Origin: Prolixibacteraceae bacterium
GTDB taxonomy: Bacteria > Bacteroidota > Bacteroidia > Bacteroidales > Prolixibacteraceae
Length of the DNA: 64,000 nt
Direction of reading: 5' to 3'
NCBI GenBank assembly: GCA_019856515.1
Contig: CP082230.1
Location: 992,001 to 1,056,000, forward strand
Part shown: positions 1-8,129 of the stretch, piece after piece
Layout: each line of letters opens with the position of its first letter
Numbering within the stretch: the stretch's first letter is position 1
Made by a program: the position numbers and the translations under genes
The notes under the pieces: model-generated
What the model was told of the DNA's origin: nothing
The model's input: the letters and a program-made list of their open reading frames with translations, nothing else
The model's database searches: none

Positions 1-610
1 CTAAAGAAACAGCTAATATAGCAACCAATCCTGCTGGAATCTTTTTGGTAAGTTTTGGCAAGAAATAGATAATTGCCATCGTTGACAACACAAGGCCTAT
101 CATCATCCACAAATCAAATCCTTTAAGCCAAACATGTTGTCCATCTACAACTTGTGTAAACATTCCTAATTGAGCTACAAAAATCACAATTGCTAGTCCA
201 TTTACAAATCCCATCATCACAGGGTGAGGAATTAAACGAACAAATTTTCCCAATTTGAAAACACCACAAACAATCTGAATCAGCCCCATTAGAATAACAG
301 TCGCAAACAGATAATACAATCCAGCATTTTCAACAGGAGTAGCCCATTCTAATCCCATCTGATTTCCTTCACTAACCAAAGAAACCATAACAACAGCCAA
401 GGCTCCAGTAGCTCCTGAAATCATTCCAGGACGCCCTCCTAAGATGGATGTGACCAACCCAATCATAAAAGCAGCATACAATCCAACTAAAGGTTCTACA
501 CCAGCAACAAAAGCAAAGGCAACAGCCTCCGGAACTAAAGCTAATGCAACAGTCAACCCTGAAAGAATGTCATTTTTCACATTCTTAGATCCACGTTCTA
601 ACAATTCCAT
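1..610 (-). CDS. SulP family inorganic anion transporter (N-terminal part, cut by window edge)
   Basis: The reverse strand reads an open frame of about 203 codons running off the left edge. It starts [18 protein letters not shown] and is followed by hydrophobic helices with the SulP-type opening [20 protein letters not shown] and GLYAAF, then [12 protein letters not shown]. This is the pore half of a sulfate/bicarbonate/anion permease of the inner membrane; substrate cannot be told from this part. The start at 610 is supported by an in-frame TAA two codons upstream. The C-terminal helices and any STAS domain lie outside the window. Confidence 0.85.
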   Translation of the reverse strand, partial: MELLERGSKNVKNDILSGLTVALALVPEAVAFAFVAGVEPLVGLYAAFMIGLVTSILGGRPGMISGATGALAVVMVSLVSEGNQMGLEWATPVENAGLYYLFATVILMGLIQIVCGVFKLGKFVRLIPHPVMMGFVNGLAIVIFVAQLGMFTQVVDGQHVWLKGFDLWMMIGLVLSTMAIIYFLPKLTKKIPAGLVAILAVSL

Positions 611-701
611 ATATTATTTTTTACAAAAGCTTGCAAAGATATACGAAATTGACGAGGGACAAAACCAACAAAGTTAAACAAAGGTTAAGGATCAACACAA
701 A

Positions 702-2945
702 CTATCGGAAAGGATAAAATGAAATATTCCAATAACTATGATAATCATCAAAATTGTACCCGTAATTAAATGCGATATCTCCTAACACAGAACGATAACC
801 CAATCCAAAATCAATTGCTGGAATCATATTATCATCACTTCTAAAATCCTTTAGTGCAGAATCACTAGTAGTTAACAAGCTTACTTTCCCTCTCACAAAA
901 AAATCAGAACCAATCCGATAGCGTAAACCCGCTCCAAAATTATAATATGAATTTGCAATATATTGCCCGTAACCAACTCCTGCAACAGGTATAATACGAG
1001 TAAACTCCTCACTATGTATCCCTCCTAAAACATATCGATCTAGATGATTCATCTCATCTAGAGAAATCCCCATTCTAAACTCTCCAGTAAAAGTCCATCT
1101 CTTTATAAAAGTAACTGGCTTAACCACCAAGCAACTCCATTGTGAAAAGACCCCATAACGATCATCTGTCACATAATCAACATCATCAAAATTAACAGTA
1201 CTTGTCACACTTGTTGGAATCTTAACACTATATGTTGCATCCACAAACCATCCTTTCTGAGGCAAAAAACTACGATCTAAAGCGTTATAAGTATATCGTA
1301 ATTGTCCTATTACAGACACCTGTTTAATTTTATCTACAAACAGTAAACTAAGACCATCTCTTGGCTTAGAACGATCAAAATCAGCAATAGCGGATAATTG
1401 CAGACGTCCATTCTGTGATAAATAATAGTTTAAACTTAGATACTGCTTAAAATCCACTAAAGACATTGTCCCTAACTTATCATTCTCTTCATAAATGGGA
1501 ATATGTTGATTATCAAACAATGACCTAAACTCTATACCAATATCTTTTTTTCTACCAAAATACAATTCATATGCACCTAAAAAATCGGGCGTAGAGGAGA
1601 GGTTTAAAACTGTCAACAATCGTCTATTTACTAAAGTTGAATCAAAATATTGATATTGAATAGCCATCTCAAGCTTTGTGCTATTATGATAAGCCAAACG
1701 AAAAGATAATTGCTGTGACTCTTTCTTATTGAAAGAAAATCGAAGAACGACCCCTGAGGAAGAATTTTCAAAACTACTCTGAACCCAATGAAATAAATTA
1801 GTTGCAACTAACTGACTATTCCATTTAGACAAAATTACATCATCCACAATTTGCCCCGGAGTAAAATCTAACCGATGATTAAATACATCTGCAGTTTCAT
1901 TTGAAATACCATCATAAATAATACGTTGAACGACCCGAGAATGCACAACTTTTTCTTTAACTAAGGCATGATGAGGGAGAGTGTCCAAATCATTAACATA
2001 CATACGCGCATCATCTTTTCCTATAGAAATTACTTCCGATGCTTTATTAAAGCTCATAATACTATATTCCTTCAAATTAGGTTGAATTAGAATATCAGCC
2101 TCATCCATTATACGAAATGTTTCATTACGACCATAAAGGGTGGATACTTTATTCAACACTCCAATCAAGCTATTCAACTGTTCTTCATCTGGATAATCTA
2201 AATATCCAACATTTACAGCAATCACAAAATCAGCTCCCATTCGTCTTACTTCTGCAATCGGCAAATTATCAATTACACCACCATCTACTAGAACTCGACT
2301 CTTGTATTTAACAGGAGAAAAAGCAGATGGAATAGCCATCGAAGCCCTCATCGCCATCGTAAGTTTTCCGTGATCAAAGATATAAGTTGAACCTGTTGTT
2401 AGGTCTGTGGTTATCGCATGAAAAGGTATTGGAAAGGCATTAAAATCTTCTGGCACCTCTCGTTTTGCGACTAAACTATCTAACATTCGTATAATATGTT
2501 GACCTTGAATAATCCCTGATGGTAGTTGAAACTTACGTCGTTTTAATGAGAAAGAGAACATCGTTCTTCCCAACACCTCTTTCTCCTTTAACTCTACACT
2601 ATTTAATGGATAATAATCTGATAAAACTTTATCCCACGAGACAGAAGTAACAATTTTCCTCAATTCTGCACCAGAATACCCAATCGAATAGAGTCCACCA
2701 ACAATACTACCCATGCTTGTTCCTGTGATGTAATCGGGACGTATTCCAAGACTATCAAGAACCTCTAGCACTCCAATATGAGCTAAACCTCTTGCTCCTC
2801 CTCCACTTAAAACTAATCCCAAACGTGGTTCTTTTCTTAACCGCTCATCCGCCTCAGCTGAAGTATAAAAATGAAGCAATAAAATCAACAAAAACACTTT
2901 GATATACTTAATCATAAAACATGACGATTTATTCCGAAATAACAT
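702..2945 (-). CDS. Patatin-like phospholipase with C-terminal outer-membrane beta-barrel
   Basis: A 747-residue secreted protein. After a short leader (hydrophobic about 13-30; an alternative start is Met11) comes a patatin domain with the oxyanion loop GGGARG (48-53), the nucleophile Ser77 in GTSMG and the partner Asp221 in DGG, a complete Ser-Asp dyad. The middle resembles a POTRA segment and the last about 350 residues are strand-rich, ending in an aromatic C terminus, as in the BamA/TamA-type surface-antigen barrel. The layout matches Bacteroidota homologues of PlpD, a type Vd autotransporter-like lipase; whether the patatin part is exposed or periplasmic cannot be told. It is transcribed alone, towards the SulP gene. 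Confidence 0.9.
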   Translation of the reverse strand: MLFRNKSSCFMIKYIKVFLLILLLHFYTSAEADERLRKEPRLGLVLSGGGARGLAHIGVLEVLDSLGIRPDYITGTSMGSIVGGLYSIGYSGAELRKIVTSVSWDKVLSDYYPLNSVELKEKEVLGRTMFSFSLKRRKFQLPSGIIQGQHIIRMLDSLVAKREVPEDFNAFPIPFHAITTDLTTGSTYIFDHGKLTMAMRASMAIPSAFSPVKYKSRVLVDGGVIDNLPIAEVRRMGADFVIAVNVGYLDYPDEEQLNSLIGVLNKVSTLYGRNETFRIMDEADILIQPNLKEYSIMSFNKASEVISIGKDDARMYVNDLDTLPHHALVKEKVVHSRVVQRIIYDGISNETADVFNHRLDFTPGQIVDDVILSKWNSQLVATNLFHWVQSSFENSSSGVVLRFSFNKKESQQLSFRLAYHNSTKLEMAIQYQYFDSTLVNRRLLTVLNLSSTPDFLGAYELYFGRKKDIGIEFRSLFDNQHIPIYEENDKLGTMSLVDFKQYLSLNYYLSQNGRLQLSAIADFDRSKPRDGLSLLFVDKIKQVSVIGQLRYTYNALDRSFLPQKGWFVDATYSVKIPTSVTSTVNFDDVDYVTDDRYGVFSQWSCLVVKPVTFIKRWTFTGEFRMGISLDEMNHLDRYVLGGIHSEEFTRIIPVAGVGYGQYIANSYYNFGAGLRYRIGSDFFVRGKVSLLTTSDSALKDFRSDDNMIPAIDFGLGYRSVLGDIAFNYGYNFDDYHSYWNISFYPFR

Positions 2946-3094
2946 ATTTTCAATAAAAATACATAATATAAGTATACACCATCATTTTTGCAGTTAAAAG
3001 CTAATAAATTAAATTACAGCACACACTACGATCACACTCCATATCAAGATATACATCAAAAGCATACTCAAGCGATCAAACATAATTTAAGTAA

Positions 3095-3526
3095 TTATTC
3101 TCGTACAACTAACAATGGGATTCGTGTATGTTCAAAAATATACTTTCGGATATTCACGGTAAATAGACCTTCCATAAAACTTTTTTGATGTCCTCCGATA
3201 ACAATTAAATCAACTTTCATCTCTTCAGCATATTTGACAATCGCATTCTCAGGATCTCCTTGCAAAATAACAGTAGCAATATTTAAGTCTGGAAATAATC
3301 TCATATAATTATTCAACACTCCGCGTTCTTCTTTCTCCAGAATCACCTTACTCTCTTCAGGCAATACTCCCGAATCAATATCACCAATAGAATCTGCTTG
3401 ATCAACAACAGAAACCAATATAACATCCGCATCTAATTGTATAGCCATCTTTACTCCTTTCTTCACTGCCCTTGCAGATTGAACACTGTCATCAACAGCA
3501 ATCAACACTCGTCTAATTTTACTCAT
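3095..3526 (-). CDS. Universal stress protein (UspA family)
   Basis: About 143 residues with the Usp alpha/beta fold: VLIAVDDSVQSARAVKKGV at the start and VDLIVIGGH...IPLLVV at the end. I place the start at MSKIRR (3526); the longer frame would reach back into crcB. The usual ATP-binding signature G-2x-G-9x-G(S/T) is degenerate: the last part reads GGHQKSFMEGLFTVN, so the second glycine and the GS pair are not in place and nucleotide binding is doubtful. It follows crcB after 11 bases on the same strand, so the two are probably co-transcribed. Confidence 0.88.
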   Translation of the reverse strand: MSKIRRVLIAVDDSVQSARAVKKGVKMAIQLDADVILVSVVDQADSIGDIDSGVLPEESKVILEKEERGVLNNYMRLFPDLNIATVILQGDPENAIVKYAEEMKVDLIVIGGHQKSFMEGLFTVNIRKYIFEHTRIPLLVVRE

Positions 3527-3537
3527 ATCTTGAACTT

Positions 3538-3900
3538 TTAAGCCCTCACTCCAATTATAATACATGCTAAGCCTAAAATAAAACTTAGGCTAGCGTATAA
3601 TGCAAAAGTTAACAACTGTCCTTTTTCAATTAAAACTAAGTTCTCATAAACGAAGGATGAGAAAGTTGTAAAACTTCCACAAAATCCAATAATACCAATA
3701 TATCTTATTTCTTGTGAAAGAAAATAATCATTTTTGACTAATGTATAAAACACACCAATCAAAATACACCCTAACAAATTAGCAATCATAGTTCCCACTG
3801 GAAATGAAAAATCTACTCGCCGAAGTAAATACGCAATCAAAAATCGACATATACTTCCCAATGAACCACCTAAAGCAATATATAATAAATTGTGTCCCAT
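3538..3900 (-). CDS. crcB: Fluoride-specific ion channel CrcB/Fluc
   Basis: A 120-residue, four-helix membrane protein carrying the Fluc family signature GFCGSFTTFSSF (72-83), the pore phenylalanines and the conserved Asn41 in the TMIANLLG segment. It exports fluoride from the cytoplasm as an antiparallel dimer. Length is normal for a single-gene Fluc homodimer. It heads a two-gene unit with the Usp gene. I looked for a fluoride riboswitch upstream (3901-4035) and saw no convincing fold. Confidence 0.93.
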   Translation of the reverse strand: MGHNLLYIALGGSLGSICRFLIAYLLRRVDFSFPVGTMIANLLGCILIGVFYTLVKNDYFLSQEIRYIGIIGFCGSFTTFSSFVYENLVLIEKGQLLTFALYASLSFILGLACIIIGVRA

Positions 3901-4039
3901 TTGTATTACCTATTTTATCAACAATCTAAAACTATTTTACGAGAAATTAAATCATAATTTTATATTAAACAAATAAACGAGTAAATGATTTAGAAGATGA
4001 TAAGAAGCTCAACCTTCTTTTCATAAAGGAAGACAATGC

Positions 4040-5974
4040 CTATTCAAACTGAAATCTTACTACTCTTTGTAGAGGCATTACTTTATTCGCATCAATCACC
4101 TCATCAAAACGAAGGTGGTCTCCTTCTCCACTAACCACAATACGTGAAGTAGTGATTCCCAAAAACTTTAGACACGAAGCCACTCGTTCGGCTCTCCTTT
4201 TAGAAAGATGCCTATTATAATTTGAATCTCCAATAGAATCTGCATACCCTTTAAGCTGAATACGATAATTGGGATGCTCTTGAAGAAATCCTGCAATTAA
4301 ATCTATTTTCTTCAATTCACTATAAGTCATACGATCACTATCAAAATCAAAAAAGAGATAATCAATTCTAAGGTTAATACAATCTCTTCCAACCCAATAT
4401 GTAGAAACTTCATTAGTATATCCATCGATGTCAACTTGTAATGGAATATCCATCAATACGCTTGAGAATTGCTGTTCAATTGTACAACCATCTTCATCAT
4501 AAGTAAAAGCCTCTGTTACGGCATCTGGAGTTACAAAACTTAAATAACTCGAACGATCAACCTTGTCGATATCGTTCAATGACTTTCGCAATGGATCTGG
4601 GATGGGGACAACATAGGGTGAAACCCGTTCATTATCTCCTTTTACCACAACACCTCTTACACTACAACCCAATAACAGCTGCTCTTCTCGAAACAATAAA
4701 ACCTCCTCGTATATAGAATCAGTTAGGACAGACATCTCTCTTTTCAGGTTATCATCATATACTTCAACATCACGACGAAAATGCCACAATTGATCCTTGC
4801 CTGTTCCCTCAAAACGATTTGACAAAAAATAACCTGTTGCGACAGAGTCTTCAATATAGCTAATATCATCACGTGAACTGTTTATAGGCTTTCCCAAATT
4901 CACCACCTTTGGGTCTTCAGAACCCAAAGAAACCATAAAAACATCATAACCTCCATAACCAATATGCCCCTTACTTGAAAAGAATAAAACACCATCCTTC
5001 TCATAAGGATAACCCTCGTCATAAATCGTATTAATTTCCTTTCCCATATTTATAGGATCGCTCCAACCGGTGGGCAGACACTCAACATAGTAGAGATCAA
5101 AACCACCATAACCTCCAGGCATATTGGACACAAAATACAACCGTCTACCATCAATACTCATAAAAGGATGGGTACAACCATATTCAGGATTATTAAAATC
5201 GAATGATTCTCCTTCTAAATGATCCTTGCGAAGATTCATCATATAGATATAGAGCATATTCTCCCCTCTACGACTGATCTTACCCGAACGTAAGGCCTTC
5301 GATGTTAAATATCGCTCCTTAGAAGCATTTCCACTATAAATCAGAACTGAATCTCCTAACTCTTGAGCTCTATTCAGATTAAATGGCCAAGAGTATGACT
5401 CCATATACAATGCACGTTCTCCACTTCTTAAATCAAACAGTGTCAATTCATAATCCACATCCTCCTCTTGAATAGACATTAACAAACGATCTCCAGACTT
5501 ACTTATTCCATTTATTCGATAAGTCCCTTCTACGGGAATTTGAGACACAGAAATAAATCGATCACTTAAAACCTCCTGTCGACTCCAAATACATGACGCA
5601 ACCAAATCTTCTGGAACCTGTCCCATAGAACGATACACATGCTCAGCCTCTTCATAACGCCCCAACAATCGCAAAACATTACCATAATCTAACATATAAG
5701 TGGACGAGAATGGCCATAAGAGCGATCGACTTCGACCATAATAAAACGCTGCCTGAACTGGATCTTGTAAATGTGAATAACTATGTGCCAACATCAATTC
5801 AATATCAACATCTTTTGACGAAACATCTAGCGGTGTGAAAATATCAATCACTTCGGTATAGAAACCTTCTTTGTAGGCTGTCAATCCCTTCTCATATAAC
5901 TTGCGCTGACCAAAAGTCATTAACGGAACAAGCAAAAGAAAAAACAATAAATATCTAGTTAAAATTCTTATCAT
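4040..5974 (-). CDS. PorE-like T9SS-associated protein (TPR, PD40 propeller, OmpA), copy 1
   Basis: A 644-residue protein with a signal peptide (1-22, ending LMTFGQ), TPR-like helices (about 25-120), a PD40/WD40-like propeller with motifs such as RRLYFVSNMPGGYGGFDLYY and GVLFFSSKGHIGYGGYDVF, a short linker domain, and a C-terminal OmpA peptidoglycan-binding domain (about 530-644; FFDFDSDRM, GYADSIGDSNYNRHLSKRRA). This order matches PorE, which links the T9SS outer-membrane complex to peptidoglycan; unlike PorE of Porphyromonas, no lipobox is seen. It is the last gene of cassette 1, 27 bases after PorP. Its first about 410 residues are nearly identical to copy 2 (15694-17643), while the OmpA third is clearly diverged. 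Confidence 0.88.
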   Translation of the reverse strand: MIRILTRYLLFFLLLVPLMTFGQRKLYEKGLTAYKEGFYTEVIDIFTPLDVSSKDVDIELMLAHSYSHLQDPVQAAFYYGRSRSLLWPFSSTYMLDYGNVLRLLGRYEEAEHVYRSMGQVPEDLVASCIWSRQEVLSDRFISVSQIPVEGTYRINGISKSGDRLLMSIQEEDVDYELTLFDLRSGERALYMESYSWPFNLNRAQELGDSVLIYSGNASKERYLTSKALRSGKISRRGENMLYIYMMNLRKDHLEGESFDFNNPEYGCTHPFMSIDGRRLYFVSNMPGGYGGFDLYYVECLPTGWSDPINMGKEINTIYDEGYPYEKDGVLFFSSKGHIGYGGYDVFMVSLGSEDPKVVNLGKPINSSRDDISYIEDSVATGYFLSNRFEGTGKDQLWHFRRDVEVYDDNLKREMSVLTDSIYEEVLLFREEQLLLGCSVRGVVVKGDNERVSPYVVPIPDPLRKSLNDIDKVDRSSYLSFVTPDAVTEAFTYDEDGCTIEQQFSSVLMDIPLQVDIDGYTNEVSTYWVGRDCINLRIDYLFFDFDSDRMTYSELKKIDLIAGFLQEHPNYRIQLKGYADSIGDSNYNRHLSKRRAERVASCLKFLGITTSRIVVSGEGDHLRFDEVIDANKVMPLQRVVRFQFE

Positions 5975-6001
5975 CGCAAACTCTTTTTATGTATTTAAAA
6001 A

Positions 6002-6934
6002 CTAAAAACGGGGACTTTGAATTCGAATCCTACGCTTATTATTCCGCTTAAATGCATAAATAAGCATTACTTCATGACTACTAAAATGATCATGAACAAT
6101 AGAACTATTCTGATAAGCATAACACAACTTTAAGTGTTCCGTTAACCCCACATTAAATAGAGCAAAAAACTCCTTGCGTGAACGATAAGAAAAACCAACG
6201 CCCAATCGACCTTTCCAACCCAACATCGCATTCAAATCATACTCTACAGGGAGACTCGAAACATAACGGATCAACATGGAGATATTCAAATGAAAATCAT
6301 CACTCAAAGGATACTCATAACCTCCTTGAAAATATAGATGCACCTGTTGTGCATCAAAATTGGTCGTAACATCCTCTTCACCGCCAACCAAACGCACTTC
6401 ACTAGTTAACATACTTGGAATAAAAATAGAAAAATAGAACCTCGGCATAAAGTAATAAATACCCAACTGGAAGTCTGGTGTAAATGTTGAAGTAACATCT
6501 GCTGAAAACAGATCATCATTCGATTCTCTTGTGATCACCGAACTATAATCAACATTTTGCAAAACGCCACCGCCACTTATTCCAAAAGACAGATAGTGGT
6601 TCTTCTGCAATTTTAATCGATACGAATATGAAGCAAAAACACGCGTCTCTTTATGGACCCCAATTTCTGACTGGGTTAAAGTAAAGCCTAAACCCATCTT
6701 TTCAAAAGGAATAGACGCATTCACACTATATACACGAGGGGCTCCATCAACGCCAACCCACTGTTGACGAACCAAACCCGCGATACGAATATCATTATAG
6801 CTCCCGATAGCAGAAGGATTAAAAAAAGCTTGATGATACATATACTGACCGATCTCAATATAGTTCTGACTAAAAACCCGACCTCCTATAGTCACAAAAA
6901 GTATTATAGTGATTATCTTTATTGGTAACTTCAT
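6002..6934 (-). CDS. PorP/SprF family T9SS outer-membrane protein, copy 1
   Basis: A 310-residue beta-barrel protein with a signal peptide ending VFSQ and the typical PorP/SprF opening NYIEIGQYMYHQAFFNPSAI followed by GLVRQQWVG. In this family a dedicated barrel usually sits next to a cargo with a type B sorting domain and holds or helps export it (SprF for SprB in Flavobacterium). Here the partner is the sorting-domain protein immediately upstream (6988-8049). A nearly identical copy lies at 17670-18602; differences are scattered and mostly silent. The start is the ATG at 6934; the short upstream reading MLKQTKRM ends before it. Confidence 0.93.
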   Translation of the reverse strand: MKLPIKIITIILFVTIGGRVFSQNYIEIGQYMYHQAFFNPSAIGSYNDIRIAGLVRQQWVGVDGAPRVYSVNASIPFEKMGLGFTLTQSEIGVHKETRVFASYSYRLKLQKNHYLSFGISGGGVLQNVDYSSVITRESNDDLFSADVTSTFTPDFQLGIYYFMPRFYFSIFIPSMLTSEVRLVGGEEDVTTNFDAQQVHLYFQGGYEYPLSDDFHLNISMLIRYVSSLPVEYDLNAMLGWKGRLGVGFSYRSRKEFFALFNVGLTEHLKLCYAYQNSSIVHDHFSSHEVMLIYAFKRNNKRRIRIQSPRF

Positions 6935-6987
6935 ATTACATCCGTTTTGTCTGCTTTAACATTATCATAGATATCCAACACCATATA

Positions 6988-8049
6988 TCACTGTGTCTTT
7001 AATTCGATAAAACCTTTATCTATATCACTACTATTTGAAACATCTTTATAGAATATATAAAAATAGGTCCCATCTTCAAGCAACTCTTCACCCTGAAGAT
7101 CGACCCCTTGCCCTGTTCTTCCATCCCAATTATTTTGATAAGGAGTGGCATCATATAGAATATTACCAGAACTATCAAAAACAACAAAACGACTATTAGG
7201 ATAAGATAATGCTCCTCCTATAACATAGATATCATTTACACCATCATCATTCGGGGTAAAACCTGTTGGAAAAACAACCTCACTATTCACCGAGGTCGAA
7301 TAAATTGTTACTTCTCCTATTGAAGATCCGCCCTCACTCAAAAGCAAGCCATCGGAGTTACTAATACGCTTTAGTCCTTGCCAATAACTCCCCATATTAT
7401 TCCATACAGCAAAACCACTTGAAGATAATCCGTTCTCTTCATGATCAAAATAATTAAAGGACAAGGTCGAGATAGCTAAATGTGGACTTACTTCATAGTT
7501 ACGTAACACACTTCGATTACCTTCACTGTACAATTCCATGTTTCCGCGTGAAATGGACACCTGAGATACATCCTCTATAGGAAGAAAACTTAAGCCAAGA
7601 TTACCTGGACTTACATTAACATTAGAAGAGACTGGGCCTTCATAGAAAATACGACCAGTAGAAGAGGAGAAGATATAACTATCTTCTCGCTCATTCAATA
7701 ATACTCCACTTAGGCTTAAATTATAAGTCCCAACATCTAAAACCCCACTTCTAAAACTTATATCTCCGAGAACAGTCAAATCACTCTCAAAGAATCCACT
7801 TCCATCCAATATCAAATTCTGGAAACTTACATTTCCTCCTACAGCACCTTCTATCATTTGCCACCGAAGAATCACTTGAGAAAGATCCTTCGAGCGAAAT
7901 TCACCATCAGATTCTAAATGGGTATCATGCAATATAAAATAGCTTGACCCTCGTACTGTTGCAACCCCATCTTTCACATAAAAGCCTTGACTAAATGAAG
8001 ATGACGAAATCAAAAATGATAATACTATGAAAACTAACAAACGATTCAT
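6988..8049 (-). CDS. Secreted protein with T9SS type B (gliding-motility-associated) C-terminal domain, copy 1
   Basis: A 353-residue protein with a signal peptide (MNRLLVFIVLSFLISSSSFS) and a beta-rich body. Its last about 90 residues form a type B sorting domain: FPTGFTPNDDGVNDIYVIGG, then WDGRTGQG, GTYFYIFYKD and GFIELKTQ. This tail targets a protein through the T9SS to the surface without the cleavage typical of type A tails. It is much shorter than SprB-type adhesins. Because the giant fibre gene just before it lacks a sorting tail, I infer that this protein may be the exported anchor or adaptor of the fibre. The GTG at 8055 is less likely as start than the ATG at 8049. Confidence 0.88.
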   Translation of the reverse strand: MNRLLVFIVLSFLISSSSFSQGFYVKDGVATVRGSSYFILHDTHLESDGEFRSKDLSQVILRWQMIEGAVGGNVSFQNLILDGSGFFESDLTVLGDISFRSGVLDVGTYNLSLSGVLLNEREDSYIFSSSTGRIFYEGPVSSNVNVSPGNLGLSFLPIEDVSQVSISRGNMELYSEGNRSVLRNYEVSPHLAISTLSFNYFDHEENGLSSSGFAVWNNMGSYWQGLKRISNSDGLLLSEGGSSIGEVTIYSTSVNSEVVFPTGFTPNDDGVNDIYVIGGALSYPNSRFVVFDSSGNILYDATPYQNNWDGRTGQGVDLQGEELLEDGTYFYIFYKDVSNSSDIDKGFIELKTQ

Positions 8050-8129
8050 AAACACATTAAATTACAAATAAGTTTATATCTCATTACTTATATACATATA
8101 CACGACAGGGATTCATTTATGTAGTTCAA

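Noticed and set aside
3901..4039. Fluoride riboswitch before crcB
   Set aside because: No pseudoknot-forming segments of the crcB motif could be recognised.
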